Source: Bemisia tabaci | Taxonomy: Eukaryota; Arthropoda; Insecta; Hemiptera; Aleyrodidae | Assembly: GCF_918797505.1 (NCBI RefSeq) | Contig: NC_092794.1 | Span: 62,791,167 to 62,855,166 of the forward strand | DNA: 64,000 bases | Direction: 5' to 3' | The notes under the pieces: model-generated | Seen by the model: only the letters and a program-made list of their open reading frames with translations | Told to the model about the DNA's origin: nothing | Databases searched by the model: none | Shown: piece after piece, positions 32,033-44,754 of the stretch | Numbering within the stretch: the stretch's first letter is position 1 | How the letters are laid out: each line of letters begins with the position of its first letter | Translations under genes and position numbers: made by a program

Positions 32033-33556
32033 TTTTGGAAGTACCACAATTTTAGGGCATAACTGCTGACACTTTTTTTCTGTGCTGCGTATGATTTGCG
32101 AAGCAACTATTCATGTCCAAGAATTGAAGTATAAATGAAGAATTGAAGGCTTTCTGTTAATTATGATTCTCGCAGTAAGTACCGCCGCAATATGAAACGA
32201 GCCTTTCGGAGGGGTTGGTCATGAAATTTTCGACTAAAGCTGCAAATTTTGATGTTGATTTCATTATATTAAACATTGTATAGGTGCTTCTTGCAGGCAA
32301 ATCCGCGAGAAAGTCAATGAAACCACTTCTAAAGCCTCTACATTTACATTAACATCGATATGTGCTTTTAATGTTTCCGCGACTTTTCGCATTGATTCGT
32401 TCCACTGAGCGCGCTAGTAAGGCGGTTCATGTCTGCAGTCAAAACGCCTTCAATCCCGTGCGTATGCAACACAGACATCCATTAAGCCCGAATAGTTGCA
32501 TCTAGGCGTTATAATGGAATTGTGTAGAATCCGTCGCATGCGACACTAACTGAAGCTTTCAAGTTTCTCTCGCACTTAATTCCAGCGTTGCCTATTATGC
32601 AGTCGAAGAAAATCATTAGTGATTTCAATCGTGACGTCATCAATTTTCCAAGAAAGGCATTATTTAAATTTATTACAATGTTGCCGGCCCTCGAAACGGA
32701 AGAAAAATTAGGTCTCTGAGAATGATACATAGAGTTTCTCTTAACCTACTTTAATGAGTCGTCATTTTTCAGAGCACTTCAAGAGATATTATAATCAAAA
32801 TAATTTGGCCAGCTTCAGCTTGACGCACTTTTGTTGTAAACAATCTCGGTTTTCAGACATCTCTTCATACCTTTTTGGCTGCATTCCTCGCCATAGCCAA
32901 AAAACGAACGTTCGAATGTAGTGCATTTAATCAATTGAGTATGAGAACCAAAATTGCCATACACCCTCTAATTCATCTTTGTAACTTATCATTGAAAGCT
33001 CGCGACTCATGTGAGTCATATGAGTGGGTACATGTACTTATATTGACAATTTACCAAAGGTTTTTGTCATGCGCATTTACAACTTCCATCGTTTCAAGAA
33101 ACGACGGGCAGAACTTTATAAGTTCGAAACGAGAAGAAACTCAAGTCTAGAAGAACTATACATAACAACTCAATTTGGGGAAAAGGCTGGAAAAATTAAT
33201 GAAAATTAAATTTGCAATAACTGTACTTGCATCATAGCAAGAATAAGATCTGTGATAAACCCACCATGTCTTCGCGATGACATTCGATAATATTACTGAT
33301 TCGATCTGAAACAGCATATCACCTAGGGAAAAGTAAAACCTATCCCTAATAAAGGAAAAACAACAAAATGACGATTCTCTACTTTGCCGAATTTAGCGTT
33401 GATATGGAACTTCAAATGCCTTACAAAGTAAAATCCTTTTATTTGATTTTCTCGTTTTTTCGTTATTTGTATGTACTTCTTTTTTCATTTTCTAAAAGGA
33501 AGTCTGAAACATTCTCTTAGCGTATTTGACTGAAGCAAAGAAGCGTGCGTTAACTA

Positions 33557-33671
33557 TAATTTCTGCTCATCTGAAAACTCCTATATACATAGGGAAACTA
33601 ACAGTACATAAGTTGTTTTTAAACTGAGCCAGAAATTGTAGTTCCTAAATTGCAAAATGAAAATCCAAACG
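33557..33671. mobile_element. MITE, TTTTGCAATTNGGA family (duplicate of copy D)
   Basis: It is the counterpart of 27848-27961 in the right duplication copy, with small indels. Confidence 0.75.
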
Positions 33672-34554
33672 TCCGAAAACATGCAGCTCTATCATTCACG
33701 GTCCCTCGAAATGATAGATTATCCGGCCCGGGTTGCATAGCTTGTCAAATGAAGGCTGAGTGAGTGTCTTTGAACATAAGGTGAGAATTCTCCGAGTGTA
33801 TCCGAACATTTTTCATCCCAACTTTCTTCCATCATTATAAAACCCCTTTGGGTTTAAATTCCTTTGATTCTTACAATTTAAAGATTTCAATGTTAAGGTG
33901 CGCATTTATTTTATCGAATTTGAAACTAATCTTTACCATTTCCCCCATTTTTTCTAATGTACTTTTGTGCTCATAGTCTATTGACTGCGTTATGATTTGG
34001 TCTTGTCTTGAGTATTGATTGATCGATTGCTATTAAGCGCGGTAAATTGGAACGGCTAACTAACTAAAACTAACCGTATCTTACTTCTAATTGTAAATTA
34101 TACACAGAAAATTGCGCACATCCTGACTTGAAATTGTATGAGTGTATTCCTCATAATCCAGGAGATATTCAAGAAAAACTGAGCCGTGTTTAGTTTTCCT
34201 TTTGAACAATAAAATACGACAGGAAATCAGGCAACGTTTGATGTAGTTAGGCTGATTTTGATTGAATTTGCCTACTTCTCGTGCAATTGTTTGTAACCTG
34301 CAAACTTACTCCGACATACATATAAATAAATGCTATAGGTTGCGTAAAAAACCATACATCTATTCAGCCTCATTAACAACACTCAGGAGAGTAAATTTTT
34401 TTTAATGTTTGGAGCCAGAGACAGTTTATGATGGTGACCCCGCGCGAACACTCTAGACAAAATAATTGGATGAGCTAAAAGTTGAATTTGAATGTAAATG
34501 CTAGTTATTGCAATTTGCTGATCAATGAAGAGCTTGTTGAGCACAAAATGGAAT

Positions 34555-34852
34555 CATAGAGAAAAAAAAGGAGGTGTTTCATCTTGAGGTTTGTTTACCC
34601 TGTGACGTAGGTCGTCACAACCTGACCAGCGAAATCCGGAATTCGAAGTATGAAAAACGGACCATAATGTCCCATTTTTTTTTGCTTAAATCAACTCATG
34701 ATATAATTTCAAGCACTTTTTATAGAATGACTTTCTTCCATAAATTACACCATTTCCAAGAAAATCGATGATAAAAGTCGCTGTACCGACCTACGTCATC
34801 AAAAAATCCAAGATGCCCGAAATGCAAACACCTCCTTTTTCTTTTCTCTATG
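34555..34852. mobile_element. Mutator-like MITE (duplicate copy)
   Basis: It is the counterpart of 28848-29147, with the same AAATGGAAT duplications on both sides. It is 2 bp shorter through homopolymer changes. Confidence 0.92.
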
Positions 34853-35313
34853 AAATGGAATAAAAGTCACCAAATGATGAGTAATAATTCGAGTTAAGCG
34901 CTTAGGCAGAGACAACATATTCTAGAGGCTTTGATTTGCTAATTGCCTAATGATTACCGGTGACCAAAGAGTTGAGCAATTAATTTGGCAATCCTGACCT
35001 AATTTGGAAAAAAATTCGCCTGGCAAAGGGCTCATCCCGATATTCATCACTCATCATTTGGCAAATTTTATTTGATTTTATGCTCAAAGAGTTGCTCATC
35101 AATCATCACCAGGAAAAAAGTAGTGTTGACTTTCGAACTTAACCTGACTCCGCTGATTACTGTCTTCCCATTGTTAGCGCGAGGTCTCTAAAATATTTTC
35201 TCTTATGAGTCATTATCAAGCAAATCTGAGCGTTGACCTCCGAAAGTAAGTCTATTTGAAAGGCAAGACAGCAGTGCGAGGTCTCTAAAATATGTTGTCT
35301 CTGTTCGGTTCAG

Positions 35314-35635
35314 AGACAATAGACCCTCCACTGGCTTCTTGGCGACACGTGGAAGCTTTTACTCTCGGGGATTCAACGATCCTTTTTGGACAATTATAAG
35401 GGAGCAACAGTCATCACTCATTTTTCGGCTGCTGATCTACCTACGTGGTTGATGATGAGCTTCGGGTGACGTCATGAGCCAAGCAAGTTTCCCAAACTTC
35501 GGCTCGTTTGCAAAACAAAACTGCCAATACGTTGATAAACATCAACCATGTAGGTAAGTCAACGGTTTATCGTTGAAGTCCCGAAAGCAAAAGGTTCCAT
35601 AGCCGAGATACGAGTGGAGGGTCTCTTGTCTCTGT
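35314..35635. mobile_element. Mutator-like MITE with imperfect 9-bp duplication (duplicate copy)
   Basis: It is the counterpart of 29607-29928, with the same termini and the same one-base mismatch in the flanks. Confidence 0.78.
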
Positions 35636-36389
35636 TTGGTTCCGACCCAATATGATATAGAATCTCTATGGTGACGTCACGGCTGTATATCGTCCATACT
35701 TGTCGAGGCAATTAGAGGGGCAGCAACACCGCCCTCGTTACTCTCGACCCCCCGCGGCTGAATCTTCTCTCTTCCGCGCAAACTGTATTGTGAGGTTGCC
35801 AAGTTTTGTGACAATATCCACCCATTTTATCAAAATAAAGCAGAAACGGATACGTAAACAGGACACTTTTGGCAATAAGAGTCAATGAGAGCCTGTTTGA
35901 TAGTACGGGTAGCTATTTTATTTTTTATTTATTGCTTTCATTCAAGTCTGAACTTTAAGGGTTATTTCACGTTGTTATGGCCATCGTTACGTCTTCTTAA
36001 TCTTAAAGTCTTGTCTACATCAATATCTAAATGTCTCTTTCGCAACGAGCAACGATTATGAGTAAAACTATGTCTATATCTTTACGCACGTGACGGTGTT
36101 TATTAGAAACTCTCTAGCAATAATGCTTTACTACACCATAATCAACAGATAATTTATGAATATTCGAGGCCACTGGTGAATAAAATTAATTTTTGAAAAT
36201 GTTGAAAAATTGGTGATCTCGGACGAAATTTAAAGAAAAAAAATCGATTTAAAAAATTTGCCTCTAAAAACTTAATTTCCAATTCCGGGGCATCGGTTTA
36301 AAATTTCCCAGCGATTTCGTAAAATTTATAATCTTTAAATTAGGTTCTCTCGAAATCATAGAAATGTTACGTATCGTCTTCTTTCAACG

Positions 36390-37180
36390 AGTGCAAGAAG
36401 TTGCGTCCGACCAAAATTCCCGTGGTAAAAAAATGTATATTTTTTGCACAATGCGGCATCAATGGCACCCGTACGCTAACCCGGCGCTTAGCGCCTCGGG
36501 TCCACGACGCGCAATCGTGCAAACAGAGGACGGGGGCGGGGGGAGGGGGCGAAAGAAAAGAGCGAAATATTGGATTCGCCATCGGAGATGAGGATAGCAA
36601 GAACAAGTCCAAGCTGCGCCCGATAACCCAGCGGATGGCTTTCTCTGCCACATCCACGTCCATATCCTCCCGCCGACCCGTGCTTTCTTCGGAGACGGGT
36701 GAGGGGGGGGGGGGGGGTGCGCACGGGGACCAGGAGAACAAGTTTGAAAAATGCCGAGGATTAACAACGGGCGGACGCGGTGACCAGTCGATGCGGTGCC
36801 CCGGAGACTGGAGCTTGGGCAGCCAACTTTCACTGATCCGGTGAATGTGGATATGGACTCGGAGGTTCTCCTCTCATCTGCGACACGGAGCCACGGAGGG
36901 CCGTGCCATGCCGCCCTCCCGCCGTGAAATCGCGTAACTCCAGAGAGGATCATACGGGATTCGCCGCTTCGTGGCGAACGCGGGGCTCAGCTGCGCCACC
37001 GGTCACCGGACCCCCCCCCCCCCCCTCCTTACCCGCGGTCCGGGCCTCTGGAGCATCCCAAAACCGCCGAATTCATTGGGATCAAGCGTCGCTAGCTTCC
37101 GGACTGGATCTGCGGTCAAAATGACACATGCTTCCGTGCGCCGAAAACAGGTTGTGCTTTCGATTAATTAGGACCGCATT
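36390..37180. other. CpG-rich block (right copy)
   Basis: It is the counterpart of 30690-31450. Frames differ from the left copy because the poly-G and poly-C runs differ in length. Confidence 0.5.
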
Positions 37181-37263
37181 CGTTGTCGCTCCGGTCGCTG
37201 TCGTATCAGAGTGGCCAAAACCGCTGGGATGAAATCCACTTGCGGCTTCGTTAAGTGGTTTAA

Positions 37264-37376
37264 GGTCCAGTTACACGATCAAATTGAGCCAGCAAATTGG
37301 GCCTCTCATTGGTCGCCAGAATACGACCAATGAGAGGCCCAATTTGATGGCTCAATTTGATCGTGTAACTGGACCT
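37264..37376. mobile_element. Near-perfect 113-bp hairpin (duplicate copy)
   Basis: It is the counterpart of 31556-31668 and appears unchanged in both arms. Confidence 0.88.
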
Positions 37377-37537
37377 ATACATTTTCGACCCATCCTGTAT
37401 TCCGGGGAGAAATTCCTCGGGCTTGGCTACACATAATTTTTAGTCATAAAAACACTTAAACTCACTTGCGAGTAAAATTTGATGATGTGAACATTTTTTG
37501 TGATTCAAGTTGGATATTGCGATGTGCTCATGGATAA

Positions 37538-37568
<31 letters not shown>

Positions 37569-37571
37569 GCG

Positions 37572-37740
37572 AGTTTTTGGATCTTGGACATTTCCAATTA
37601 ATTGAGGTAGTACACGAATTAATCGTGGTCGTGCCCCAATAGATCAGGTTACTAACCCAAATGTTGCGGTACTACAATAACTTGAGTTGCGGTTCCACCA
37701 CAATTAATTAGAATTGTCCGTATCATCCAACAAATTTTGG
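37572..37740. mobile_element. Foldback MITE, AATTAATTG family (copy 4)
   Basis: It is the counterpart of 31869-32032. The left tip reads TTTTTGGATCTTGGACATTT, so it has lost several bases. Confidence 0.75.
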
Positions 37741-38479
37741 AAGTACCACAATTTTAGGGCATAACTGCTGACACTTTTTTTCTGTGCTGCGTATGATTTG
37801 CGAAGCAACTATTCATGTCCAAGAATTTTTTGAAGTATAAATGAAGAATTGAAGGCTCTCTGTTAATTTTGATTCTCGCAGTAAATACCGCCGCACATAT
37901 GAAACGAGCCATTCGGAGGGGTTGGTCATGAAATTTTCGACTAAAGCTGCAAATTTTGATGTTGATTTCATTATATTAAACATTGTATAGGTGCTTCTTG
38001 CAGGCAAATCCGCGAGAAAGTCAATGAAACCACTTCTAAAGCCTCTACATTTACATTAACATCGATATGTGCTTTTAATGTTTCACCTTCGACCTTTTTC
38101 GCATTGATTCGTTCCACTGAGCGCGCTAGTAAGGCGGTTCATGTCTGCAGTCAAGACGCCTTCAATCCCGTGCGTATGCAACACAGACATCCATTGAGCC
38201 CGAATAGTTGCATCTAGGCGTTATAATGGAATTGTGTAGAATCCGTCGCATGCGACACTAACTGAAGCTTTCAAGTTTCTCTCGCACTTAATTCCAGCGT
38301 TGCCTATTATGCAGTCGAAGAAAATCATTAGTGATTTTAATCGTGACGCTATCAATTTTCCAAGAAAGGCATTATTCAAATGCATTACAATGTTGCCGGC
38401 CCTTGAAACGGAAGAAAAATTAGGCCTCTGAGAATGTTACATAGAGTTTCTCTTAACCTACTTTAATGAGTCGTCATTT

Positions 38480-40415
38480 CCTTGGATTTTTTCTTCCTGG
38501 GAAACAACATTTTGACGTTTAAGTATGAAATTTTTAAAGAACAATCCTAATGAACTGCATAGAATTTGGAGCAAAAACGATGACCATTGGTCGTTTGACA
38601 AAATGAATGCACCAGGAAATCTTTAACATCGCAGGCCTAAATACACGTATATGATTCCCTAGGTGCCATCGCGGAGCAACACAATAAGGTCTGGTAAATA
38701 TACTAGTGAAAATTTTATTATGTTTTGCTCTGAAATATGGGTTGCGTCTAGTTTTTATTTTAAAGAGTGAATAACCGCTCCATTGCCATCGCCCGATAAC
38801 TTACCGCGACTTCCCCGACCGATCGACCAGAATAACACTATTCGCGGCCAACCATGCGTTAAATATCCTACATTCTGATTCTGAGGTCAAGTTAACAGCC
38901 GCAGTTGGTTTGCACTACTTGGCACAAAATTCATTTGAACCAAAAGACTTTGCCGTTCTCTCGTCAACAATTTGATATAATGAAATATTTTTACTGTCTG
39001 CGGTGAAGCATGGGTGAGATCGAATCGAACAAAAATTACTGTCCATTATTAAACTTCGATTAAGTAACCTACCAATGCCAATGGCAATGTCGAAACGAGA
39101 ACACATATGCACATATATTATTGACCACAGATGATTTTTATCGCTAAAAATCTCATGCTATGACACTTTGCTCTCAAGAGTATTTTCTGAAAATTTCAGG
39201 CAAAAATATTTGCTTTTTTCGGTTTGATCGCTGTTTACTGTGTGACATCATCTTTGTCATATTCAACCTAGATAATGGCCTTGTACGTTATTGGCTAGAA
39301 AAAGGTTTCCAAGTGAAGTATTTGGTGTATTAATGAATAAACCTTATTGAATCCAGTGGTTTTCACGATAAGAGTATTCAAAGTTTATTTCATTTTAGTT
39401 TATCATCATCTCGTATTTCTAATTTTCTAATTTTACATTTCTATAATGAAAGGAGAAATTCTGTCTTAACGGCATTACTAACTATAAGCCCAGAGTGGCA
39501 TTAAACGTAAGGAAGAAATGAAAGATTGGAAATTTCAGTGAAATATTTCATGAAATTTAACGAGGCTGTGAAATATTTCATATTTTTCAGGGGCTAGAGT
39601 ATGTATACAATCCTCACTCAAACACATAAAAATAGAAGAAAGTCACAATGTTTACACTTTGCGAAACATGAAAAGAAACCGGCACTTTTCAATATCTTTC
39701 ATAAATTTCTGAAATTTCATGAAGTATTGCACGTGAAATTTCAATATTTTATTTTTCATGAAATTTTGCCGCCCTGAATAAGCCCCAACGCCGGGGAGGC
39801 GCTCAGTACAAGTATTGAACGAGCACTACCTACTCCATAAAGGGAAACTAATGTTCCTGTGAAAAATTGTGAAAACCATGTGTACACATGGAGATCTTGT
39901 GAAATTTGCGATCTTGCCAAATTTCACTACGAAATTACGCTAAAAATTAGACAAGAATGACTCATTTTTAAAGTTACGTAGCTCGACGAGCAATTAATTA
40001 CTGTCACTCAAAGAGGAACACATTCATTTTGCTCGCCACACTAAGAGAAAGAAGTCTTTTCGTTTATTATTTCCACATGATAAACAAAGGACTGAGCGGC
40101 ATGCTCTGACCTGAGGAAGTTCCTCACTCATAAATTTTAGGGCACTGAACTCTCATAAACTTAAATCCAAGTTTTAATTAGCTCCCCTCATTCCGAGCGT
40201 CGATAGAAAATATCACCCTACAAAAAAACTTGGAATTTCAACCGCCGGATTCTGCTGAAGAATGGAGTTGTTATGTCTGTTCATTTTTGTTGCTCCTGCA
40301 GCGTTCGCTTAACATTTGATCCGGCAGGTAGTTTTTTCCTCTCTTGTGTTTAGGTCATTCTTCAACCGGTGCATTCTGCAACATTTCGATCTCTAAAATA
40401 CAGAACCACGTATCT
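38480..40415. other. Unassigned AT-rich intergenic sequence
   Basis: No gene is recognised. The motif TGAAATTTCA / GAAATATTTC recurs irregularly at about 39525-39770. Confidence 0.45.
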
Positions 40416-40551
40416 CAATTGGACGTATTTCTATTAAACGGAACTATGTGCATTATGACTTGAGCCCTGTTATGCATATATTCTTATGGGTCTCAGGGCT
40501 CATGTCTTACCTAATGCATATAGTTTCGTCTGGTAGAAATACGTCCAATTG
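40416..40551. mobile_element. Palindromic MITE, ACGGAACTATGTGCAT family (complete copy)
   Basis: The ends CAATTGGACGTATTTCTA and TAGAAATACGTCCAATTG are inverted. Inner arms CGGAACTATGTGCATTATGA and CCTAATGCATATAGTTTCG follow, with a GAGCCCTGT / CAGGGCTC pair at the centre. The target duplication is unclear. Confidence 0.88.
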
Positions 40552-41480
40552 TAATGTGTAAAAATTTCCTGTCATTGGGGGAATCAGTAAGCTGATTTTC
40601 CCGAAGTTTTCTTCTGATATATTCTTAATTTAATGAAGTTTTTATTACCACCTCCTCCTCGGCCAACAACCGCATTTATCCCAAACCTTCTATACATACA
40701 TCTAGCTCGGTTTGAAGTAAGGGATCAATGTGGAATTGGACCATACAGGGTGTTTCAGACCACACCCGTAATGGGCTTTTTTCTTGGTTGTTGTAGGTTG
40801 TACGAAGTCAGTCCGCAGTTTTGGAGGTGGGGGTCAGGAAAACGATTTTTCACATTATGTTTGACCATCAGGAATCCAAATTTCACAATCCAGAAGTGCC
40901 TCAAACATTTTCTTACGTGATATAGAGGGTCCGCAATAGTGTTAATCTTCCAAGTTCAGGGGTCCCCTGTAGCACATCAGAAAATGTTCGGGGGGCTGCG
41001 GGACTACCAAATTCGGATTTCTGGTGAACGCAATAAGGCTAGTGAGACATTTTCATCTTAAGCCTCTACGTTAATTCAGTCATACTGAATTTTGGGGAGT
41101 GGGCCCTGTTCCTCGCCTTTGGGGGTCAATACTCTGAAAAGAACAAGGTCCCATTTTGGATCTCTTGGTATCGATTTGGGGTGGAATTTTTCTTACTTTG
41201 TAAATTCGACGAAATAATTTAAATATTTTGAAGGGAACCCCAACTTTTAAAGTCACGACCGACCCCCCCCCCCTTTTACCCCTCGAGGGTGGCCGGAACC
41301 ATGAAAATTTAGAATTCTTCTGGTCGATTCCATTTTCTAATTTCGGTGAGGTAAAATGTCTTTCAGGGGTCTAACTCTTCCCTTGTCTAGTGGTGTGTTT
41401 TCTGTGTTGTATTCCTTGGCAAATTCTGCTAATTGAATGCTAATTACTTTAATTAATGACTTCAACGTTTGAGGCATCGG
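40552..41480. other. Unassigned sequence with one transposon-end-like motif
   Basis: TACAGGGTGTTTCAGACCAC at about 40746 resembles the terminus of TA-inserting elements, but no complementary end was found downstream. There is a poly-C run at about 41264. Confidence 0.4.
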
Positions 41481-41522
41481 TGACGTAGATATGACGTAGC
41501 TATGACGTAGCTATGACGTAGC
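41481..41522 (+). repeat. Four 11-bp repeats of TGACGTAGCTA
   Basis: TGACGTAG starts at 41481, 41492, 41503 and 41514. The 11-bp spacing puts each copy on roughly the same face of the helix. The core resembles a CREB/ATF half-site (TGACG), but no adjacent gene is recognised. Confidence 0.85.
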
Positions 41523-42051
41523 CAAAGCCAGTCTATTGTGAATTTTTGAGGGTCCATGGTGGACTTTCAGGGTTGGCCGGTGAGGCGAAGGGAAGTAAAT
41601 CATGGAGAGGGGGCCGGGGGGGGAGGCGTAAGGACTCGCAATGTTTACATAATATTTAGACCCGGTGCGGTGCGCGGCGCGGAGCCGTGCCGTGCCGTGC
41701 GGCGCTCAGGTGCAGGGAGGAGGTGGGGCGGGGTGGGGTGGAAGGTGGAGAGACGGGGGCCACTCTCTCTGCTGCTAAGTTACAAGTTACATATTCAGCG
41801 CTGGCCGCAGTCGTGTATTGCAGCATCGCCATGCTGCAGCTGGGTTCTGTGTTGTGTCAATTGTTCGTTCAATTACTCGCATTTGGATACTTCGTTTCTC
41901 AAGGTTTGCTCATAACTCTGTCTCCGTAATTTTTAATTAATTGAAATCGCAATTTTTCGACGATGGATCGAAAAAGCTGCGGAAGGACACGAATCACGTG
42001 AAATTTGACGGCAAATGTTGCGAAGGAAATAAGGGTGCTTTTGATACTATA
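41523..42051. other. GC-rich interval
   Basis: 41600-41780 is strongly G-rich with CGTGCCGTGCGG-type repeats. A 119-codon plus-strand frame (41556-41915) has no recognised domain. Confidence 0.35.
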
Positions 42052-42375
42052 CAGGGTGATCCAGGGTTAAACGGCCAGACTGCAGGTGCGCGTTTTATGG
42101 GTTGAAATAAGACTTTTTTGTTTTATAAAGTTTTTTCAAAAAGTGCCCCTATTCAGAGCTACAGCCCCCCCCCCCCCCCAAATTTCGGAAATTAAATCGT
42201 TTCTCCTAAATTTTGGCAACGATTGTGGTAATCTCATGAAAATTTGTACTCCCCCGTACTTTTGTATGCTCTGAATTCATGAGTGATCTAAAAAAAATCT
42301 AAATCTCAATTTAAAGAGAGGATATGGGGGTGTTTTGGCCTCTGCAGTCTGACCGTTTAACCCTGGATCACCCTT
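42052..42375. mobile_element. TA-flanked MITE, CAGGGTGATCCAGGG termini
   Basis: CAGGGTGATCCAGGGTTAAA and TTTAACCCTGGATCACCCTT are inverted over about 34 bp, continuing into CAGACTGCAG / CTGCAGTCTG. TA lies on both sides (42050-42051 and 42376-42377). It is compatible with a Tc1/mariner-like non-autonomous element; there is no transposase in its 324 bp. Confidence 0.85.
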
Positions 42376-42843
42376 TATTTCGGTGGAAAAGTATAAGGTA
42401 TGGCTCAAGCCTCCAGCGGTGAGCGGATGAAATGGTTGGGTAAGTGAGACAGAAGGAGAAAAAATCCTAACCTCAATTGTGACTAAAGCACGTTTATCCA
42501 GTACCACACGTGGGTCAAACAGTGAGCTCAACGATGAAAATAAATACACATGAATCGCGTGAGATAATAACGAACCAAATGTTTTTGCTTTTGTCTACGA
42601 CATATCTATCATTAATTTCCCGATATTTTTTTGAAATTTTTCGTGCATTGAGTAAATTTTTGCGAAGATTTGGAAAAAATAATCTTGAATAGAAAGTGTG
42701 TGGGGCACAGTCGATGTTTGGTTGATGCGTGACAGTGGTGGTAGGAAATAACTGGTTCGATGGTGCAAAATTCCTGAAACTGGTAGATAATATCTTTAGT
42801 TAGAAAGACTTTAAATAGTAAAAGTGACGAGTTCGAATCCATC
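42376..42843. other. Unassigned intergenic sequence
   Basis: Nothing recognised. Confidence 0.35.
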
Positions 42844-43115
42844 CTGCGGGCTAATTATTGGAACTAATAGAAAAAGCTATAGATAAAAATACAAAGAGAA
42901 TTTGAAGCAATTCTATTGGTGGGGGCGGGGTGGTATCGATGGATAGTTGAGTAATCGACTGGCAAACGGCAACCCACGAGAGACCCCTCAGTTAGTCCAT
43001 CATTTTGCCCCTAAGTCTATAAAAACCACCCGTTTTGACGAATAGGATCGCTCCATTTCCCTTTTGTCTTCTTTGTCTATAGCTTTGTATATCGATTCAA
43101 ATAGTCAGTTCTCTG
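42844..43115. mobile_element. MITE, CTGCGGGCTGATTATTG family (copy 3)
   Basis: The left end is CTGCGGGCTAATTATTGGAA, followed by AATAGAAAAAGCTATAGATA. Internal motifs are CGGCAACCCACGAGAGACCC, GTTAGTCCATCATTTTGCCC and TCTTCTTTGTCTATAGCTTT. The right terminus is diverged. Confidence 0.85.
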
Positions 43116-44754
43116 GACTGTTGTTTTTGTGGCCACGCTTGTGTAGCAGTGCGCAACTGTTAGTGCAGAAAAAAATCTTAATTTTGGGAAATTGTCGATA
43201 TTTCAACGAATTCCTGACACCGATGCTTTCTTGAGTGCTAAAATTTCATCCTTATATACGAACACACACATAATCGTTTTACTGGCGCTGTAAACAACTC
43301 GGTCTGGGCCGAGGAGGAGCATTGTTTTTCCCCGGAGACGGACACCAGTAAAGATAATTTTTGGACTGATCAACTTCATAACAATCGGGAACAGAGCACT
43401 GTAATTTTGCGGCATCATCCGCTGTTTTTAATTATTCAAAATGCAGATAAACCATCAGAAAAAAAGAAAAAAATGTAGTTGAGACATTCTAAAAAGTTCT
43501 TCATAAAAGCTTCTTTTTATTTACTGATGGCCGATTGTTGAAAGTTTAAGGCAGCATAGTAAGACATCAAAATGATATCTATTGTATAGTTGAAATAGGG
43601 ATATGTCTTGTGTTGTCGTATCGAAATAAATTCAATAAGTGTTTGCTTTATTGTGACGAGTTGGACTCAAAACGATGGATCATTTAAGAGCCTTCATTGG
43701 TATCATAAAGCAATCTTCCAGCTCCATGCCAGTTCCATTCTAAAATAATAATAATTTTTCTAAAATGATTATTTTATTGGGGCATTCGTATTTTTAAGGA
43801 AACTCATCTCATCGTAAAAGCATCAAATTCACCTCCACATGGAAAAGTAAAATGTATTCTTTTTTCTTCTAGAATGAGAAAGCTAAAATGTATTAAACTG
43901 AAATTTTGAAACGAATGGCAATAGATTCATGAATGAAAATTACAAATCTTTGGACTTTTCGTTCATGAGCTTAACGTCTGCGATACTTCGAATTATAGAA
44001 AATTTATTACTTTAAGTACACTTACAAAGTTTTGCAAATGTTCACCCCTCATATAAATAATATCAAATGAAATAAATTTGAAATGAACGTGAGCAGTTCT
44101 TAAATTCCTTGCGTGTCCTTTTTCAGCTTAATGTGTTGCATTTTTGCGTCAACTCTCGTAATTTGTCGTTTCTCAGACGAAGGGACATAACTCCATTCCG
44201 AGGTTACAAAACTGACTCAATCGATTCAATTTTCTGTAGGAATATAACCCTGCCATTATTGAAAGTAATTAAAAGCAAAATTAGTGCAATTTGCAATTAA
44301 AAACGCTCAACGGTTTTCTATCAACGTTATACATAGTTCGCCAGTGGAAATTTGATGACGTTGAAATGCAGTTACGTTTGTTCATCTGGAAAAGACAAAT
44401 TTTGGATGGGTTTAATGGGATAATAGCCGAGGTCTCTTAACCGGGCGGGGCAATTTGAGGCCATAAATCTTGCAACTCGGCGAGTTTTTTTTTTATGGCG
44501 AGTCGCTGGCTGATGAAATTCGCACTTTCCGAATGCATTTAGCAAATTAATCCGAGGCAAATCGTGATGCCGTGCTCTTCACGCTCATTGGAACCTCGCA
44601 AAATCCCTCCTCCCATCCCTCTGCCCCTTGCGCTTGAGAGGATGGATTTCAAAAGATTTACACCTCATTGTTCGGAATCGTTGTAAAATTGCCCTGGGAC
44701 TCCAATAACAAAATAACAGCTATACGCCATGAAAAGTTTAGTGCCTCCGTCTCG
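43116..44754. other. Unassigned AT-rich intergenic sequence
   Basis: No gene or repeat recognised. Confidence 0.45.

Larger units (their letters stand above)
27081..32768 (+). repeat. Large tandem duplication, left copy (about 5.69 kb)
   Basis: It begins TCAGAGCACTTCAAGAGATA and is followed head-to-tail by a near-identical copy starting at 32769. The offset between copies grows from 5688 to 5709 bp in the first 760 bp and only to 5712 over the remaining 4.9 kb. Nearly all length differences are therefore at the left edge, where single-base gaps are frequent. The unit includes several MITEs, a CpG-rich block and a poly-A run. No gene is recognised in it. Confidence 0.95.
32769..38479 (+). repeat. 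Large tandem duplication, right copy (about 5.71 kb)
   Basis: It begins immediately after the left copy and ends at GAGTCGTCATTT before diverging into TCCTTGG. Both copies end in GTCATTT, and the junction shows only 1-2 bases of microhomology. From about 33550 onward it is almost identical to the left copy apart from scattered substitutions and homopolymer lengths. Confidence 0.95.

Noticed and set aside
36401..36953. 147- and 164-codon frames in the CpG-rich block as a duplicated gene
   Set aside because: The left copy has different frame structure because poly-G, poly-C and single-base differences shift phase, so the frame is not conserved between near-identical copies.
27081..38479. LTR retrotransposon interpreted from the long direct repeats
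   Set aside because: The repeats are adjacent with no internal region, 5.7 kb is too long for typical LTRs, and there are no gag-pol frames, primer-binding site or TG...CA ends.
40746..40766. Left terminus of a TA-type transposon (TACAGGGTGTTTC)
   Set aside because: No complementary right end or second TA was found downstream; kept only as a note.
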